From positions 163,992,223 through 164,056,222 of the forward strand of contig OX457058.1 of the NCBI GenBank assembly GCA_949752795.1: 64,000 bases of DNA, read 5' to 3'. Within the stretch, counting starts at the first letter, position 1; the number at the start of each line of letters is the position of its first letter. Origin of the DNA: Hyperoodon ampullatus (Eukaryota; Chordata; Mammalia; Artiodactyla; Ziphiidae). This document shows, piece after piece, positions 12,260-23,688 of the stretch. The position numbers and the translations under genes were made by a program. The notes beneath the pieces are model-generated. The model was not told where the DNA came from, searched no databases, and saw only the letters and a list, made by a program, of their open reading frames with translations.

Positions 12260-12470
12260 TTTTTTATTTTATTTTATATTGGAGTATAGTTGATTAACAA
12301 TGTTGTGTTAGTGTCAGGTGTACAGCAAAGTGATTCAGTTATACATATACATGTATCTATTCTTTTTCAAACCTTTTCCCATTTACGTTATTACAGAATA
12401 TTGAACAGGGTTCCCTGTGCTATACAGTAGGCCCTTGTTGGTTATCTATTTTAAATATAGCAGTGTGATC
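12260..12470 (-). mobile_element. L1 3'-UTR fragment (cetartiodactyl type), antisense, inside L2
   Basis: A T-rich start is followed by 'ttggagtatagttgattaac', 'gtacagcaaagtgattcagtt' and 'ctgtgctatacagtaggccc', the reverse complement of the 3' end of the younger L1 of whales and ruminants. L2 sequence continues on both sides, so the L1 inserted into L2. I could not resolve a target duplication. Confidence 0.8.
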
Positions 12471-12700
12471 CCTTATTAATACCATCATTTCTACAACCCT
12501 TGTTCAAGTAACAATTTATTATCTATTTCCTCAATTACAACAGCCTTGTATTTGATCTACTTGTTTCTACTCTTGATTTTCTTCATTTTATTTTTCACCA
12601 AGCAACAAGAATTATCATTTATACATAAGTCAGAAAATGCTATATACTTGCTCAAAATTCTTCCTATGCAGCCGTCACAATGGTCCCCAACAACCTCACA
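12471..12700 (+). mobile_element. L2 LINE continuation after the L1 insertion
   Basis: 'taccatcatttctacaacccttgttcaag', 'tcctcaattacaacagcctt' and 'acataagtcagaaaatgc' continue the L2 ORF in the order expected after the 11580-12258 segment. Confidence 0.6.
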
Positions 12701-12719
12701 CCCTGGTCTTCACACCTTT

Positions 12720-13214
12720 GTAGGATTCCCTCCCATGTTGCATCAGGGTCTGGTTCGTGTGACCATTAGAATATAGCTGATGGTATGTCACTTCTAAAAT
12801 AACATTATAAAAGACTATGTCTTCTGCTTGGGTTCCTCTCTCTCTCTTTCCTCCCACCCCCAGCTTCCCTTCTCCTTCTCTCTCACATCACCCATCTTGG
12901 GGGAGCCATGTCATAGGCTGATGTTAAGGAACATCTCCATCTATGGAGAGGCACAAATGTTAAGGAACCAAAGCCTTCTGTTAACAGCCATGTGAGTTCA
13001 GAAACTGATCCTCCAGACCCAGTTAAGTCTGAGATGACTGCAACATTGGCTGAAACTTTGATTGCTGCCACATGAGAGACCCTGAGCCAAAACCATCTAA
13101 CTAACTGTCCTGATTCATGACTCAAATGTGAGATTCCAAAAAAAGTACTTACTGTTTAAGCTTTTTAAGCTGCAACATTTGGAGCAATGTGTTATGCATC
13201 AGTAGATAACTAAT
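12720..13214 (+). mobile_element. LTR, MaLR/ERVL-type, subfamily unresolved
   Basis: The plus strand carries 'agactatgtcttctgcttgggt', 'ctctctctctctttcc', 'gagagaccctgagccaaaacca' and ends 'gcatcagtagataacta'. This order is familiar from mammalian MLT-type LTRs ending in 'agataactaata'. The 80-codon open frame on the opposite strand (12883-13125) is not a gene. Confidence 0.6.
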
Positions 13215-13550
13215 TTTTATAGTAAATGGGAAAATAATAACTTTAGATTATCTATTTGGAAAATAAAATTGAAAGGTGAGATATATTTGTCATCTGAGGT
13301 TTTCCATCTCTGATGGATTTTTGTTAATTTTGGAGAACTCGAACTCACTCTTGAGTTAATGACTGAAATAAAAGCCATTTAGGAGACTTCTATCTCAAGA
13401 CTATTTAAAAACCAGCCATGGAATAATTGTCTATTTATTAATTTGGTGGCTCAGTCCAATAAATGAAGTATATAGTTAAGAAAGGTAAGGCAAAATAGAG
13501 AAGTATGAGGACACTGTTTGTATATTAGCAACAAGGCAAGAAGAGTGAGT
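13215..13550. other. Unassigned sequence
   Basis: Nothing is recognised between the LTR and the next L2. Confidence 0.5.
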
Positions 13551-13554
13551 CTGT

Positions 13555-14630
13555 GGTCACTCATTTACTCATTTATTCCTTCTTTCTATTAACAGATGTG
13601 TATGGTGCAGCTATTTTGGGGCAGACACTGAGGGTCTAATAGTTAAAAAGGCACAATCCATACCCTCAAGGCAGAGAGATATAGGAAGACAGGCATTTTC
13701 AAAACATCACAGTAAATACATGCCACAGTGAATTACTCAACAAAAAGACCAGTTTTCATTAGGGTCACAGCAATATAGGGACATGAATTTTTAAAATTGT
13801 GTAGCTGATGTTTCAACATAAGCAATACATAATCATACTGGGAAAAATCAACACTTTTTTAGATTTCCATACACTTACTGTATGATTCAACATCATTTTC
13901 AGTTCTTAAATTACACATGCTGGGTTAGCATGGAACTGTATACTTTTTAGTGCTTGGAGCTTCTAAGATCCAAATCCAGCAATAAGTATGTGATAAGAAT
14001 AACTACATGTTGCATGGAGCATGTAGGAGAGGTATGCAATCACTCTAAACAGGCCACTGTTATGAGGTAAACAGAAGTTACGTTGTTCTAAGGAAAAGGG
14101 AGCAGCGAGTCAAGAATTTGTAAAAGGGCACTCTAGAAAGTGCAGCCATCATTGGCAAGCAAAAGATACATGAGGATAGTCAGAAGCTTATAATATCTGG
14201 GCAGTAATAAAACAGTAATATTGACAGGTGAGACCTGAGATGTACAAGATAAATGAAGAAGGCTGTATGTTATGCTTTGAGGAAGTTGCATTTTATCCTC
14301 AGACCAATGCGGAACCTTTGCAATATGAGAGTAACACGATTAGATTTGTGTTTTTGGGAAAATGACACCTGCTACATGGTTTGAAGATGGTATTGGGGGC
14401 ACAGATGGTGATGGAAAGCAGTTATGTTGCAATAACCTGGGAGACTAAATATGGTGATTATCTTGTCTAGAGGAGTAACATTGAGGATGGAGAAAAATGG
14501 ATAGATTCAATGGCTATTGAATATCCCTAAAGGAGAGCACTTGGTGATGTAGTACAGGTGATATGGAGGTGACTCAGGAGTCACAAATAATATCCAAGTT
14601 TCTCCCACAGCTTGGAAAGTGTTTGCACTC
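13555..14630 (-). mobile_element. L2 LINE, about 1.1 kb, antisense
   Basis: The 3' end lies at the left ('ctcatttactcatttattcc', then 'gggcagacactgagggt'). The coding part runs to the right: 'gaagttgcattttatcctcagaccaatgc' (near 14283), 'gcaataacctgggaga' and 'gagtcacaaataatatccaag' are reverse complements of L2 ORF segments in the right order. It is decayed and non-coding. Confidence 0.6.
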
Positions 14631-14879
14631 TCTGCTGGGATAGGGAACACAGGAGGGAGAAAATCGCATTATTATGTAGACTTTCCAAGTTACCCATTCA
14701 AATCATGTGAGAGCTATCATCACACCAGTGATTTTCAAAGTGTGATGCCCAGAACCATAGAACTACCTTAGCAGTCTATGCTGGGAGGGGGCCAGGAAGG
14801 AATAGAAAGACACAACAAAGAGGCCATTGCATGCTTCACAAGATGTCCTCTTCAGTGTCTTTGAGAAAAGCTATGCTTA

Positions 14880-14928
14880 TTTTTAATTTTTTTATTAGTT
14901 TGTGATGCATACATTATATATGTATATG

Positions 14929-14966
<38 letters not shown>

Positions 14967-15620
14967 AACACACACATCAGTATTAAGGTATAGTGATGAA
15001 ATGAATGTCATACAAGCAACACTCTTCTGTAGAACTAGAATGTTACCAATTACTTTCATGTGTACCTACTTGACTGCTACTTCCTTATCCCATCCCTTTT
15101 CATTTTCCTGGAAGGTGAAGACTTATCCAGAATCTGTTATTCACTCATTTTATGTTCATAGTGTTTTCATATACATCCCATGGCAGACTTGTTTTGAGAC
15201 TTATAAAACTGGTATCATACTCTATGCAATCTAAAAACTACTTATTTCCTTCATTATAGTTCTAGTCGTTATCTGTGAATTTGTATCCACCCCAACTTCA
15301 TTCATTTTCTCTGCTGTGTATTATTCTGTTGTGTTAATACACTGAACTTTGTGTATCCACTCCCCAGGAGTTGTTTCCATTATTTTGCTTTCACGAAAAA
15401 TCCTCTTATGAGCAGTCTTTGACTTGGTTCTAGATGCTCAAAACAAGTGTTTCTACACCTACACATGGAGTCAAAGGATATACAGATAGATTTACGAATT
15501 TTCAACTTTGCGAGGTAGTAAAAAATTATTTTCCAAAGTTGTTACACCAAATCTTAATCTTTCTGGCATTGTTTAAGTGTTCCCTTCCTTGCCAGTTCTT
15601 GGTACTTTGAGATTTCTTTG
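14880..15620 (-). mobile_element. L1M 3'-UTR/ORF2 end, antisense
   Basis: Antisense L1M order is visible: a TA-rich part, 'aaactggtatcatactctatg', 'tgtgtattattctgttgtg', 'ggagttgtttccattatttt', 'gagtcaaaggatatacagat' and 'ttgttacaccaaatcttaat'. Divergence is high, as in L1ME/L1MC types. Confidence 0.6.
14914..14975. repeat. (TA)n microsatellite
   Basis: A run of TA dinucleotides ends in ACACA variants. It sits inside the antisense L1M, whose 3' UTR is itself TA-rich, so it probably expanded from L1 sequence. It creates part of the spurious frame at 14902-15234. Confidence 0.95.
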
Positions 15621-15861
15621 TGTCAATGTGCAAATGTTGGGTGGTGGCAATTACATCAGGCAGGCTGGGACAAATGCTGGCTTGTACCCATCTGCTGTTT
15701 CACTCCAAATGGTGCATTGTGCTGTGGTTGCTGCCACTGTTACTGTGGGATTTGCAGTCTCCAAGTAGCTGCCTAGAAGAGCCAGGTAACAACCAATCAG
15801 TGCAGGAAGTTAATGCTGCATGGAACAATCTTTGACCACTGAGACAGGAGATGGGAAAAAA
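15621..15861. other. Unassigned sequence between two L1 fragments
   Basis: No family is recognised. Overlapping open frames of 63 and 71 codons lie here and show no domain. Confidence 0.4.
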
Positions 15862-16082
15862 ACCTGCTAGTGGGAAGCAGCCTCATAGCACAGGGAGATC
15901 AGCTAGGTGTTTTGTGACCACCTAGAAGGGTGGGATAGGGAGGGTGGGAGAGAGGGAGAGAGACACAAGAGGGAAGATATATGGGAACATATGTATATGT
16001 ATAGCTGATTCACTTTGTTATAAAGCAGAAACTAACACACCATTGTAAAGTAATTATAGTCCAATAAAGATGTTAAAAAAAA
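15862..16082 (+). mobile_element. L1 3'-UTR fragment (cetartiodactyl type) with A tail
   Basis: Sense-strand 'catagcacagggagatcagct', 'gtatagctgattcactttgtt', 'gcagaaactaacacaccatt' and 'agtccaataaagatg' are followed by an A run. This is the 3' terminus of the younger L1 family, heavily 5'-truncated. Confidence 0.85.
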
Positions 16083-16388
16083 TAATGTTTTCATTTTTCC
16101 CAACTCCAAGAATTGTTCTATAATCCAGTATTTTTAGTCAACCCACTACATTTATTCAACCTCTCTGGATTTACTCCCATTACCAAATATTAGCTGTGTG
16201 ATTATTATTACTATTAATTATTATTATTATTTTTTTACATGTCTTCACTTCTTCCCTGTCACTCATCTATTATCCCCTCCCACTTGTTTATCTGGGACTA
16301 TATCCACTAATAAAGCATTAGCACATCATTGTATTTAGGAAACTCAGGCTAAGCAATGAGTAGTCTTATTTTTTCATGACTATTCCTG
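16083..16388. other. Unassigned sequence with a TTA-rich stretch
   Basis: A short ATT/TTA repeat lies at 16201-16231. Nothing else is recognised. Confidence 0.5.
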
Positions 16389-16389
16389 G

Positions 16390-17175
16390 GGTTTTCTCTT
16401 TTATATAACTTTAACAATCAGCTTGCCCTCAAAAACCATGATTGGATTGTTATTGGAATTCATGAACTTTATGAATTAATTGGAGGAGAAATGGCAATTA
16501 CATCAGTCCATGTTTTTTTGTTTATTGTTTTTTGTTTTTGTGGTACGTGGGCCTCTCACTGTTGTGGCCTCTCCCGTCACGGAGCACAGGCTCCGGACGC
16601 ACAGGCTCAGCGGCCATGGCTTACGGGCCCAGCCACTCTGCGGCACGTGGGATCTTCCCGGACCGGGGCACGAACCCATGTCCCCTGCATTGGCAGGCAG
16701 ACTCTCAACCACTGCGCCACCAGGGAAGTCCACAGTCCATGCTTATAAATGATCATGGTATAGCTCTCATTTGTTTAGGTCACTTTTAGCTTTTTCAGTG
16801 AATTTGCTGCAACTAAACATCTTTTGTTAGTTTTCCTAGGCACTTTGTTTTTGTTATTGTACAGACTATTCTTCATGAATTACATTTTCTACATATTTGT
16901 TGCTAGTGTATAGAAATGCATTTTACTTTTTCATATTGACCTAATATTCAGTCACTACTGTAAACTGTTTTCTTAGTTATCATCTTTGTAGTGTATTTTT
17001 CTATGTAGTCAATGTTATTATTTATAAAAAACTACAGTAGAATTCATTGGTAAAACTCATCTGGATATTGTTTTCATTATCAACAGGTTTTTGAATATTG
17101 GTTAATATTTTTGATAGTTATAGAAATATCCAGACATTATTTTTTTTCTGATTTAATGTGCATATATTACATTTT
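16390..17175 (-). mobile_element. L1M ORF2 fragment, antisense, interrupted by CHR-2
   Basis: Antisense L1 ORF2 order is seen on both sides of the SINE. Before it are 'aacaatcagcttgccctcaa' and 'atgaactttatgaattaattgg'. After it are 'atggtatagctctcatttgttt', 'tttgttgctagtgtatagaaat', 'atattgacctaatattcag' and 'ttcattggtaaaactcatctgg'. It is decayed and encodes nothing. Confidence 0.7.
16513..16732 (-). mobile_element. CHR-2 SINE, antisense, nested in L1M
   Basis: This is a full-length tRNA-derived SINE in reverse orientation: a T-rich tail at the left, 'gggcctctcactgttgtggcc', and the tRNA-like head ending 'caccagggaagtcc'. A 9-bp duplication CAGTCCATG flanks it (16504-16512 and 16733-16741). 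L1M sequence resumes immediately on the far side, which fixes the insertion order. The four overlapping open frames here are SINE-derived. Confidence 0.95.
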
Positions 17176-18685
17176 TCTAGTGGCAATAAATTAGAAAATG
17201 TATTGGTCACCAAGAGACAAATTCGGATTTCTAAACAATATAATATTAAGGGGGAAAATCTGGAAAATATGCTGAGCATAGCAGCAATATTTCAACACAA
17301 TCCTCTGTGATTGCTAATCACATTAATTCATAAGTAATCATTAATGTATTCAGCCAGCCATATATATCAGTCATTGATTATAAGCATTGCATGTATTATA
17401 ATACGATACATTAAAAACTCAAACTTTAAGAGATTACAGTTCAATTTTAAAAAGGTAAGAAATGAACTTAAAATAACTAAAACTTAAAGTAAGCAATGCT
17501 CCATGATCCCTAGTGGCATAGAGAAAGTAGTGCGAGTACTGGGAGGAAAGACGGATAACTGTCCGATGAGGTGTTTAGGAACTCTTTGACCTGGATTTTC
17601 TACGGTACTCACACATTGTCCAGGTTTAACAATTTCATTAACATCACTTCCATACTATGATGAATATTCATGACCAGGACTGTAACAACAGTACCATGGA
17701 AGTAAGCTCCCTGGCCTCTCTAGGCTAAGGAAATGTGTGGAGATGGGCCAGCAAGAAGTGCAGCCAAGCAGCTGTCATAAAACAAGCTGGCTTGAGCCAA
17801 ATGTGAGCAGGGCTGGTTGAAGCATTTTAAGGAAATGATTAAACAATAAAAAAATTATCTGCCAACTCCTAAAAGAGCAGTTTGATGCTTAGACAGTAGT
17901 TATTTTGAATAAGGACATAGAAACTGGCAAATAATAACAAAACTGATTTGTTGCTATGATACAGGTACCTGCTAGATATTTTATAAGTAACATTTTATTT
18001 AGAGAGAAAGGAGGTAGATATTACCATCTCATTTTTCTAAACGGATGTATCAGACGTGTTTGTCAGTGCCAGCCCAGGAAGCCAAGTCTTTTAACTTAAA
18101 CAGCAAAGCAATTGGCAAGAAAGCTAGAGAACTTACACCAAAAAGTGGACAGAAATCAAGGAAGTCTAGACGCAAGACCCAAAGCAAAGATTACCCCACA
18201 GATTAGGTGGTACCCCTTTGTTCAACACTGCTCAACACTCCTGCCCCGAAGCTCTGGACAATCACTCCAGCTGCCTCCTGAACACTATGCAATGAATTAA
18301 TTATTAACTGTTCCTTCCTCTTGTTGGCATCCACTGAAGATCCAGAGCTGTAGATGAGAGTGTTTGATAATCCGTGCCCTGACTGCTGGCAGGAGTCAGG
18401 AGGAAGAAAGCATTTGCTCTTCTCAGGTCTCCAACAGAAAGAGTTTCATGCCTCCCACACTGACTCTCAGAATTGGATATTGTCCCCAAATTAGAAAGAT
18501 TTCAGATGCTCATGAGCATGGAATCAGACTTCATTTTCGAGATGGCTGAGCTAATGAGCAGAGATGTTTTTCAGGCTCAGGTCTTGTCTGAATCAAAACC
18601 CCATCATCTTTACTCTACATGGAACTGACTCAGTGGCAATAAATTGTACAGAAAAGTTTTGTTATAGAAAGTGCATAATTTTTAC
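17176..18685. other. Unassigned 1.5-kb stretch
   Basis: No gene or family is recognised. The more GC-balanced part at 18100-18560 carries small open frames on both strands without visible domains, and might be an unrecognised old LTR. Confidence 0.45.
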
Positions 18686-18689
18686 AGCA

Positions 18690-19420
18690 ATATACTGAGA
18701 ATAGTTCTCCCATTGAGAACCTATCCTGTACAAGAAAATGCTAAGCTGGACAGAGTAGGGGATTACAGTCTTATATTCTTAGATTTTATGGTCTAATTAG
18801 AGAACATGTTTTAAAAAATGTACTTGTTAACATGTGAGTTCAGTGCTGAAAGAGCTATGGTCATTCAAGCCTGGAAGATAACAGTGTGAGCTGTGATGTT
18901 CCAGAAAACTACAGGAAGGGTGGCTGGGATTCAGATGTGCAGGGGATGATATTTCAGGCAAGGGAGGATTTGCTTCTGCAACAGTATATGTAGGCACAAA
19001 TCCATCAGATTGTAATGCAAAAGTTTTTGGATTAAATTCATGATGTCATTAAGGAAACAAAACAGTTAATCATTGTAGCCACTGGATTTTAACTATAAAT
19101 CAAAATCCAGTCATAAGGATAACAGACAGGATTATGGGGAGTCAGGAAGTAACTGCCGGGTATTTCAATTGGAAGGAATCCTTTTTCTGGGGGAAAAAGC
19201 AAGAATTGAATACAAGCCTGCAGTGATTAGGATATAGACATGGAGAACATGGGAATGGAGAGCCGTACCTCCAGCCAAGATGTGTTTGCAAGGAGGTTAT
19301 CAACCCAGAGAGCAGGTTGCTGGCTGACAAAGAGTATGGACGGCTTTGGGCAAAAGTCACTAGTGACAGGTCAGAAATACAAACACATCCAAACCCTGTG
19401 TTTTGTTGCTTCGGGTAGGG
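18690..19420 (-). mobile_element. Possible L2 LINE, antisense, highly diverged
   Basis: 'gagaacctatcctgtacaag' followed by 'gctaagctggacagagtagg', then 'ggcaagggaggatttgc', follow the antisense L2 3' order, but identity is low. The sequence could equally be unique. Confidence 0.35.
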
Positions 19421-20654
19421 TTCCATTTACTCTGGCTTTGACCTTATGAAAACATTGTGAGTGGCCTTGGAGCAAAAAGATTAGTGTTGCCTTCTGAAGT
19501 AAAGCCAAGAAAAATGCTTCAATAAAGAATTGTAAAGCAAACTCTCAACCAATACTGCATTCTAGAGATGTGTCATTCAGTCCTGCTCACATCAGGTGGT
19601 CAAGTGGTAAAGTACATGTCTGCTTGGACCAAAGACACTGACATGAGTATTGAAGCCCCAATGTCTTCTATAGGGAATGCCTTCCTTCTTTATAATTATC
19701 TTAACATAAATATCCTCACTTATCGGAAGTCCTTTGTTGGTGAGTTGCACAATTACAATCATGCATGAAGGATCCAAAGGGATCTTAGAGATCTGGCTTT
19801 TAGCTACTTAATCTGGTGTTTTGTTTTTTTTTTTCTGCTTTTTGAGAAAATGGAATCTCATTACACATGCAAATGAATATCAGAAGTTTTTTTACTGCTT
19901 ATGTAACATAGTGAGTATTCCTAACAAAGGAGGGACTCCATTTTTCAACATCACATGGTACACTGTTTTAGATATATTCAGTGACTGGTATTATTTATTG
20001 CATAGCTATTTGAATGATTAGATGATTACATGAGTGAATGTAGAATTAAGAGTGATATAATGATGCACAGAATCAAGGGATTTTCTTTGAGCTATGAATC
20101 AAATAACCAAAATGCAAACATGAAGATGATTCTTGTCTGACTCGTGCAGGCTGTAATTAATATTTATTAGGTAAGGAGTAGATTCTCTGGCTGGGAATTT
20201 AAATTAACAAGCAGATGGTTTCTCTAATGTTGAAAGTGTAGGTTGGAATTTTTTAGCCCAGTTAACATCAATCAGCTCCATACCTCTATATTCTACTTGC
20301 ACTGTTCACACAAAATTGTGATATTTTGGCTACAAGCAGTACCTTCAGGGGCAGATGGTTTAGGGCAAAGTTATTCTGTTTCTAGGAAAGACAACTTGAA
20401 ATGTTTTATCACAGCCTGAGGACAGTTCTTTGTTCATTGCTACCCTGACAGGTAGGAAATCAATGCTGTAAAAATGAATTTAAGGGCATCACTATTTTGT
20501 TCAGTATGATAAAATAATTGTAGTAAGCCAAAAAACTTTCAATAAGTTTCAGAATGTTCATGAAAATCTGCTAGGAAACCTAATGCATTTTACTCCATTT
20601 TCAATCTAGAAAAAAAAAGTCTGATTATTTCTAAAGTCTTATTGCAACTCTCTT
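19421..20654. other. Unassigned sequence
   Basis: Nothing is recognised. Short open frames on both strands around 19568-19777 overlap each other and have no domain. Confidence 0.5.
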
Positions 20655-20735
20655 TTGATTGTATTATGGATGTAAAATGCCTTGCATGTGACGATTGGAA
20701 TGTAGTAAACGCTCAGTAAATGTTACTTTCCTTCC
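20655..20735 (+). mobile_element. MIR 3'-end fragment
   Basis: 'aaatgccttgcatgtgacg' and 'tagtaaacgctcagtaaatgtta' match the sense 3' end of MIR. Confidence 0.7.
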
Positions 20736-20765
20736 TTCCCATAACACTTAAAAAGTACAGTTTGC

Positions 20766-20769
<4 letters not shown>

Positions 20770-20796
<27 letters not shown>

Positions 20797-20987
20797 GCAG
20801 TATGCGGGCCTCTCACTGTTGTGGCCTCTCCTGTTGCGGGGCACAGGTTCCGACGCACAGGCTCAGCGGCCATGGCTCACGGGCCCAGCCGCTCCACGGT
20901 ATATGGGATCTTCCCGGACCGGGGCACGAACCCATGTCCCCTGCATCGGCAGGCAGACTCTCAACCAATGTGCCACCGGGGAAGCCC
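20770..20987 (-). mobile_element. CHR-2 SINE, antisense
   Basis: A T tract of about 26 bases is followed by a full-length reverse CHR-2 body ending 'ccaccggggaagccc'. A short duplication GCTTAC (20764-20769 and 20988-20993) flanks it. The three long plus-strand frames here are SINE readthrough. Confidence 0.95.
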
Positions 20988-21004
20988 GCTTACAAATTTT
21001 AATA

Positions 21005-21195
21005 GTTATTTATGAAGCACTCAATTTATTTCAGACATTGTATGAGTGCTTTGCAGGCATTATTTTTGTTAATACTCATCCTGTCCATGTGAGGTAGGGA
21101 CTATGATTATCCCCATTTTCTAGTTTAGAGAAGTAAGTCACTCATCAAGGGTCATAACTAGTGATCCAGGTCTGTCTTATCTCGAAATCTAAGCT
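21005..21195 (-). mobile_element. MIR SINE, antisense
   Basis: 'ttaatactcatcctg', 'gtgaggtagggactatgattatc', 'ccccattttctagtttagag' and 'caagggtcataactag' form the typical reverse MIR core. Confidence 0.8.
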
Positions 21196-21255
21196 AGTAG
21201 GTATTTTACTACTAAATTAAATATGTTCACCACTTTAAAAGAATTGGTACATTTA

Positions 21256-21363
21256 CCGCGGAGCGGCTGGGCCTGTGAGCCATGGCCGCTGAGCCTGCGC
21301 TTCCGAAGCCTGTGCTCCACAACTGGAGAGACCACAACAGTGAGAGGCCCGTGTACCGCAAAC
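21256..21363 (+). mobile_element. 5'-truncated CHR-2 SINE with 18-bp target duplication
   Basis: Only the 3' half of CHR-2 is present, from 'ccgcggagcggctgggcc' to 'gtaccgcaaac'. The tRNA-like promoter head is missing. A perfect 18-bp duplication AAAGAATTGGTACATTTA flanks it (21238-21255 and 21364-21381), so this is a real insertion and not a decayed full copy. The A tail is very short. Confidence 0.97.
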
Positions 21364-21381
21364 AAAGAATTGGTACATTTA

Positions 21382-21935
21382 AAGCCCTGATTACAAGAAT
21401 TCTATTGTGATTTATATGTGTTTGTGTTTTATATTTTTAGTTAGTGATGAACTCCATAAGAGTGAGAACTGTTTTTTTCTTACATCCTCATATCTTCCCC
21501 AAAGCCTGAGGTAGAGTTCGTGCTTGATAGATATTTGGTGAGTTAGTGAGTGAATGATTCCAGAAGAAATACATGACAAGAACTGCTGGTGAGTATTCAG
21601 TCTCTCCTTATTCTTCAGGCTGAAGCTGTGTGGTCACCTGTCATAGATGATTTAAAAGAATTACTAAATCATCAGAAAAATTGTCCTGGATGAGGATGTA
21701 AGCAATTTGTGCAAATGAAATTATTTTCAACTTGTTTCTACCAGTGTCAAGAAATTTAGAATCTTATTTATGTTATCCCCAAGAAACTTTTCCTTGCTCT
21801 AAAAAGTATGAATCTGAATCTAAAAGAGAAAAACAAAAAGATCCATGCTATCCCCCCATCACCACCTTCAAACTTCAGAGAATCCTTTATTGTTCCGAAA
21901 GCTTTGCTCCAATAATGTATAATCTCCTACCCAGT
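21382..21935. other. Unassigned sequence
   Basis: No family is recognised. The frame at 21732-21962 runs into the MLT1 LTR and is not supported as a gene. Confidence 0.5.
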
Positions 21936-22265
21936 TGTCTTAGTTCATTTGGGCTGCTATAACACAATACCACAGACTGGGTAGCTTATAAACAACAGAA
22001 GTCCAAGATCAGGGTGCCAGAATGCTCAGATTCTTGTAAAAGCTCTCTTGTGGGTTATAGATTGCTAACTTCTCACTTTGTCCTCACGTAGTGGGAGGGG
22101 ATGGAGAGTGGCAGGGCCTCTTTTATGAGATGCTAACCCCATTCATAGGGTCCATACTCATAACCTAATCCCTTCCCCAAAGTCCCACCTCTTAGTACAG
22201 CACATGGGGGATTAGGATTCCAACATATGAATTTTGAGGGGACACAAACATTCAGACCATAGTGC
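21936..22265 (-). mobile_element. MLT1-type solo LTR (ERVL-MaLR), antisense
   Basis: It starts 'tgtcttagttcatttgggct', continues 'gctataacacaataccacag' and 'cctcttttatgagatgctaa', and ends 'caacatatgaattttgaggg' then 'cattcagaccata'. This is a near full-length reverse MLT1 LTR with an internal deletion. Confidence 0.9.
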
Positions 22266-22314
22266 CTATCTTGAGAAGTGACACTCCCATGGCCATTGTT
22301 TCTAACTAAATTGT

Positions 22315-22490
22315 GTGAACAAAGTGTATTGGAACAATCTCAGGGTGTTTGTTAGAAAAAGCAGGTTTCCTGAGGCTCTACCTCAGACCTATTAAAGCAG
22401 AATATTTGGTTGTGAGGCTCAGAAAAATCATGTTTTACCCTATTTCCATGTTGGGATATCACTATAGTCTGAAAATTGCTGTACCCAGAC
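22315..22490 (+). mobile_element. MER5-like hAT-Charlie remnant
   Basis: 'ggaacaatctcagggtgtttgttag', 'ctctacctcagacctatt' and 'ttgtgaggctcagaaaaatc' follow the MER5/Charlie order, at low identity. It lies between two antisense LTRs. Confidence 0.5.
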
Positions 22491-22583
22491 TCTCCAGAGA
22501 CAAGAATAAAACCCCAGGTCCTATTATCCACCCCCCACCATACACATACACACAGACATGCACTAATGTCTGTCCTCTCTCAG

Positions 22584-23011
22584 TGTATTAGTCAGCGTTC
22601 TCCAGAGAAAAGGAACCAAGAGGATGTGTGTATAGAGAGAAAGAGGAAGAGAAAAACAGTGAGAGATTTATTTTAAGGAATTGGCTCATTCAGTTGTGGG
22701 CACTGGCAAGTCCAAAATCTTCAGGGCAGGCCAGCAGGCTGGAGATCCAGGGAAGAGTTAACATTGCAGCTGAAGTCCAAAGGCAGGCTATAGACAGAAT
22801 TCCCTCTTCTTCAGGGAAAGTCAATCTTTTTCTAAAGGCCTTCAACTGATTGGATGAGGCCCACCCACATTATGGAGGATAATCTGCTTTACTCAAAGTG
22901 TACTGAAGGAAACATTAATTTCATTCAAAAAATATCTTCACAGTGACATCTAGACTGTGACCAAATATCTAGTTATGGTGGCCCAGCCAAGCCAACATGT
23001 AAAATTAACCA
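22584..23011 (-). mobile_element. MLT2-type LTR (ERVL), antisense
   Basis: It begins 'tgtattagtcagcgttctcc', has the GA-rich stretch near 22640, 'ttcaactgattggatgaggc' near 22842, and ends 'aaaattaaccat'. This is a full-length reverse MLT2 LTR. The frames at 22476-22849 are within it or at its edge. Confidence 0.9.
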
Positions 23012-23251
23012 TGATTCTCAGCAATAGCACATGAGAATGCTCATAGGGTTTTATTCATCATAAGATCTCAGAGAATAAATGATTCTGGACAGAGAGCTCA
23101 CAGACTCACAGTTTCATAGTGACACTTTAAGCACAAAGTAATGCCAGAGATTGAATGTGTGTAGTTCCATTTATCTTAATTGAAAAATGACCAGATGAAT
23201 CCAAAGAGAAAATTCCAATAAGTGATTTTTTATTATGGTTTTAAATATTAT

Positions 23252-23275
23252 TCACACACACACACACACACACAG
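23252..23275. repeat. (CA)n microsatellite
   Basis: About 11 CA units. Confidence 0.95.
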
Positions 23276-23688
23276 AGGAATTTGCATATTTAATATGCCA
23301 AGTCATTACATACAAGGTTTTGAATCATTTTTATCCCCTACCAAAAACAGATGGGAAAAAAAGAAACATAGGCAGCATTGAGGGGTAACCTATCCCTCTG
23401 ATCAATGTCAAACTCAAGAGGAGGTAAAATTATTCCCCAGTTCATTTGACCACAAAGTGAGATTTGTTTCCCCTCCCAGTCCTGATTCAGTCAATGTTGC
23501 TGACAAGTTGGAATTCCACCAGAAGGAAAAATATTCCAGGTAAATGTTTCACTCTTGATGTTTAAGCCAGAGAGATTATTTCTCTGATTCACTGAAGGAG
23601 AGAGAGACTGGCCACCACTCTCATAGGCCCTCAAGTTTCCACTGTGGAGTGCCAGCAGGGCTGCAGGAGAGTATGATTCCAAAATGCA
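23276..23688. other. Unassigned sequence
   Basis: Nothing is recognised upstream of the CHR-2 copy. Confidence 0.5.

Noticed and set aside
16513..16732. tRNA-like head of CHR-2 copies considered as a tRNA gene
   Set aside because: Only the promoter boxes resemble a tRNA. The cloverleaf is not intact and the sequence continues as a SINE body with an A tail.
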